Assembly: GCA_016710585.1 (NCBI GenBank)
Contig: JADJVN010000038.1
Location: forward strand, 1 to 26,905
DNA: 26,905 bases
Direction of reading: 5' to 3'
DNA from: Saprospiraceae bacterium
GTDB lineage: Bacteria; Bacteroidota; Bacteroidia; Chitinophagales; Saprospiraceae
The notes below the pieces were generated by a model. That model saw only the letters and a list, made by a program, of their open reading frames with translations. It ran no database searches and had not been told where the DNA came from. Below, one piece after another: positions 25,142-26,905 of the stretch. The position numbers and the translations under genes were made by a program. How positions within the stretch are numbered: the first letter of the stretch is position 1; each line of letters starts with the position of its first letter.

Positions 25142-26689
25142 TTATTTGAAGTATGAAATTTTTATAGTTTCAGAATATTTATTTGAGGATATTTTACAAT
25201 AATATATGCCTGATTGGTTGATCATTTTGTCTAAACTAATATTGTAATCGGATAATGCAGTTGTGGTGTAAACCCTATCTCCATTTAAATTATAAAGTTC
25301 AATATGTAAAGGAAATTGAATTTTCTCATCATTGATTTTTAATGTGTTTCCGATCTGATAGATATTATGAGTATTATATATATCGCTATTGCTAGATGTT
25401 ATTCCAGCTAGTGTAATTTGTTTCGCACTAGCATGTTTTAATTCTGCTAGTTCAGCAAGGGTGGCGATACTTACTTTAATCACTTCTTTCATAAAATTAA
25501 AGTCTAAATATTGAATTGAATCTGAAGCTGTATGATATCTTTTGTTTCGAAAATTAGCTCCATCTGTAAGCATCAAAGCTGGGATATTTTTATCCCAAAA
25601 AGAGGCATGGTCGCTTCTTCTTAAATCTGGAACTACTTCACCCTTTCCAGGGACAGTAAGAGAAATTACTTTAAGTGGGGAATATTTTGTAGCATTGTTT
25701 TGATAGCTTGCTATCAATGAGCTACTTAGAACATTGCCAACATTTGTGATAAAATTTCCTCTGTACTGATCATTGACTACAGCATTATAAGCCTCTGGAA
25801 ATAAAATATTAAAGCCTGTTGGCAAAGTTTGACTATTTGGTTTGTTTGAATAGTAGCCAATCATTTCAAAATTGAGTGCTGCTTTTACTTTATCTTGGAC
25901 TGCAATTTGATTAGCCAAGTAGATATTACTTCCAACCAATCCAAGCTCTTCCAAATCAAAAAGCGCATATCTGATAGTCTTATTTGTTGAATATTTAGAA
26001 AGAATCCTTATCGCTTCAAGTACTCCAACAACCCCAGTTCCATTATCATCAGCGCCAGGAGATATACCAACGCCATCATAATGGGCATCTACTATATAAA
26101 TCTCTTCAGGATTATTCATGCCATATTGATCAGCAATATAATTGACGCAAGTTAATGATGGAGATTTGCTTTCATACACTTCAGCTTTTAAATATTGATT
26201 GAAATAATTTTCCAAAAATATTCTTGATTTATTGAGATGAATGGGATCTGCAGTGTAATGTCTCTTCCCTTGAAGCGTTAAAAGATTTTTATAGATTATG
26301 CTATCATTATCTACATCCTCAAGAATACTGGGAATGTTCAGTGGCTCATTGTCTGTAAGTTCAACTTTGAGAACTATTTCTTCTGATATTGGATTGGAGA
26401 ATGTGATCTTGAATTTATTTGTACCTAGATTGATATTATCTCCATAATTACCTTCTATTTTGGAAGGAATTATTTGAGTAAATCTCTTAATTCCCTTTGG
26501 GTAGAATAGGATGCATTTTACGGAGAAAACACTATTGTCTTTATCAGATATCGTGTATTGAACTTCTAAATTAGTTCTATCATTGTTCCAATTTGTATTG
26601 TCAAGGTTTAAACTTGGGATAATATTATTTTGTGATTGTAAATAAAATCCCTGAAAGAGAATTGAACAGAAGAGTATTAGATTTTTCAT
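25142..26689 (-). CDS. Secreted M28-family zinc aminopeptidase with T9SS sorting domain
   Basis: The 515 residues start with a signal peptide (MKNLILFCSILFQGFYLQSQ) and an N-terminal beta domain. The M28 catalytic domain shows zinc ligands and catalytic residues in YIVDAHYDGVG, PGADDNGTGVVGVLE, LFDLEELGLVGS and RRSDHASFWDKNIPALMLTD, ending with RYHTASDSIQYLDF. The C terminus (about 440-515) is a type A T9SS sorting domain (IELYNLNGDRVYTTT, NQSGIYYCKISSNKYSETIK). It should be an extracellular or cell-surface aminopeptidase supplying amino acids from peptides. It starts one base after the stop of an rRNA methyltransferase gene, so it is co-transcribed with cytosolic housekeeping genes, an unusual context for a secreted enzyme. 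Confidence 0.92.
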   Translation of the reverse strand: MKNLILFCSILFQGFYLQSQNNIIPSLNLDNTNWNNDRTNLEVQYTISDKDNSVFSVKCILFYPKGIKRFTQIIPSKIEGNYGDNINLGTNKFKITFSNPISEEIVLKVELTDNEPLNIPSILEDVDNDSIIYKNLLTLQGKRHYTADPIHLNKSRIFLENYFNQYLKAEVYESKSPSLTCVNYIADQYGMNNPEEIYIVDAHYDGVGISPGADDNGTGVVGVLEAIRILSKYSTNKTIRYALFDLEELGLVGSNIYLANQIAVQDKVKAALNFEMIGYYSNKPNSQTLPTGFNILFPEAYNAVVNDQYRGNFITNVGNVLSSSLIASYQNNATKYSPLKVISLTVPGKGEVVPDLRRSDHASFWDKNIPALMLTDGANFRNKRYHTASDSIQYLDFNFMKEVIKVSIATLAELAELKHASAKQITLAGITSSNSDIYNTHNIYQIGNTLKINDEKIQFPLHIELYNLNGDRVYTTTALSDYNISLDKMINQSGIYYCKISSNKYSETIKISYFK

Positions 26690-26690
26690 T

Positions 26691-26905
26691 TTAGTAAGAG
26701 ATTATTCTTTGATTTTTTGGATAATAATTCTTCAAATTTACTCTATTATTTTTTACCCATCCTAATATTGCTTCATTATATTTTACTAAAAGCCATTTTT
26801 CCTTGGATTCTCGAATGATAGGAAGGGTATTGGCTCTTAAATAATCTAAGGATTGTTTTAAATCGAGTTCAATAGTTGGCAAGGTTTTGTTTAAATAGAT
26901 GCTTT
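26691..26905 (-). CDS. C-terminal end of an RsmB/RsmF-type (NOL1/NOP2/Sun) rRNA cytosine-C5 methyltransferase (5' part beyond the right edge)
   Basis: The frame is open from base 26905 to the stop at 26691 (about 71 codons visible). The residues LPTIELDLKQSLDYLRANT, then EKWLLVKYNEAILGWVKNN and VNLKNYYPKNQRI, match the C-terminal PUA-like RNA-binding tail typical of RsmF-type methyltransferases (SAM-dependent m5C in 16S rRNA). The catalytic domain is outside the window. An internal TTG at 26882 is not the true start, because coding character continues upstream. Confidence 0.8.
   Translation of the reverse strand, partial: SIYLNKTLPTIELDLKQSLDYLRANTLPIIRESKEKWLLVKYNEAILGWVKNNRVNLKNYYPKNQRIISY

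Noticed and set aside
1..26905. Mobile element, prophage or defence island
   Set aside because: No transposase, integrase, phage structural gene, restriction or CRISPR gene, and no terminal repeats were visible; gene content is conserved chromosomal plus surface proteins.

Overview
The window is an AT-rich stretch of a Bacteroidota chromosome, most likely from the Saprospiria/Chitinophagia side of the phylum. Four things point there: a SusC/RagA-type TonB-dependent receptor; three secreted proteins with type IX secretion (T9SS) C-terminal sorting domains (PNP..., LYLLRVE..., K-rich end); GEVED and dockerin-like modules; and promoters of the Bacteroidota form TTG-N18-23-TAnnTTTG rather than the E. 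coli form. Shine-Dalgarno sequences are essentially absent, as is usual in this phylum.

Layout. 1-837 (-) is the N-terminal part of a SusC-like receptor running off the left edge. 971-1684 (-) is pdxJ (vitamin B6). 1696-4039 (+) is a tight unit: a CPBP membrane protease, a 41-residue membrane micro-ORF overlapping its neighbours on both sides, cdsA and psd (phosphatidylethanolamine synthesis). A tRNA-Val(GAC) with a clear promoter follows, then a small lipoprotein. 4766-7135 (-) is a TamA/BamA-like (TamL) outer-membrane lipoprotein gene that is full length but broken by one in-frame stop and two single-base frameshifts. It abuts, start codon to start codon, a TrmH-type RNA methyltransferase gene (+), which converges on an STAS-domain gene (-). 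8509-12363 (+) carries clpC and the translation cluster infC-rpmI-rplT, with a separate promoter before rpmI. A gene-free ~500-base region with hairpins follows.

12863-15217 (-) is a secreted reprolysin-like metalloprotease (HEIGHNLGSNH, fibronectin III, GEVED). Its T9SS sorting domain is cut off by an in-frame TGA, yet the remaining 60 codons are intact downstream. 15342-15947 (-) is a SCO1/SenC lipoprotein. 16077-17513 (-) is an unrecognised helical protein. 17851-20322 (+) is an 823-residue T9SS-exported protein with repeated Ig/cadherin-like modules and a dockerin-like pair of calcium loops. 20593-26905 (-) is a run of co-directional genes read from the right edge: the 3' end of an RsmF-type rRNA methyltransferase, a secreted M28 peptidase, folK, a deoxynucleoside kinase, sppA and a polytopic membrane protein. 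Most of these are separated by 1-10 bases or overlap.

How it fits together. This is mostly conserved chromosomal housekeeping (phospholipids, cofactors, translation, proteolysis) mixed with cell-surface and secreted proteins that depend on the T9SS. I see no phage, insertion sequence, CRISPR array or defence island, and no convincing new multi-gene system. The most notable signals are the clustered lesions in two envelope/secretion genes (tamL and the metalloprotease). They may be real recent inactivations or assembly errors; two of the four are in homopolymers, one lies between two A runs and one is not in a homopolymer.
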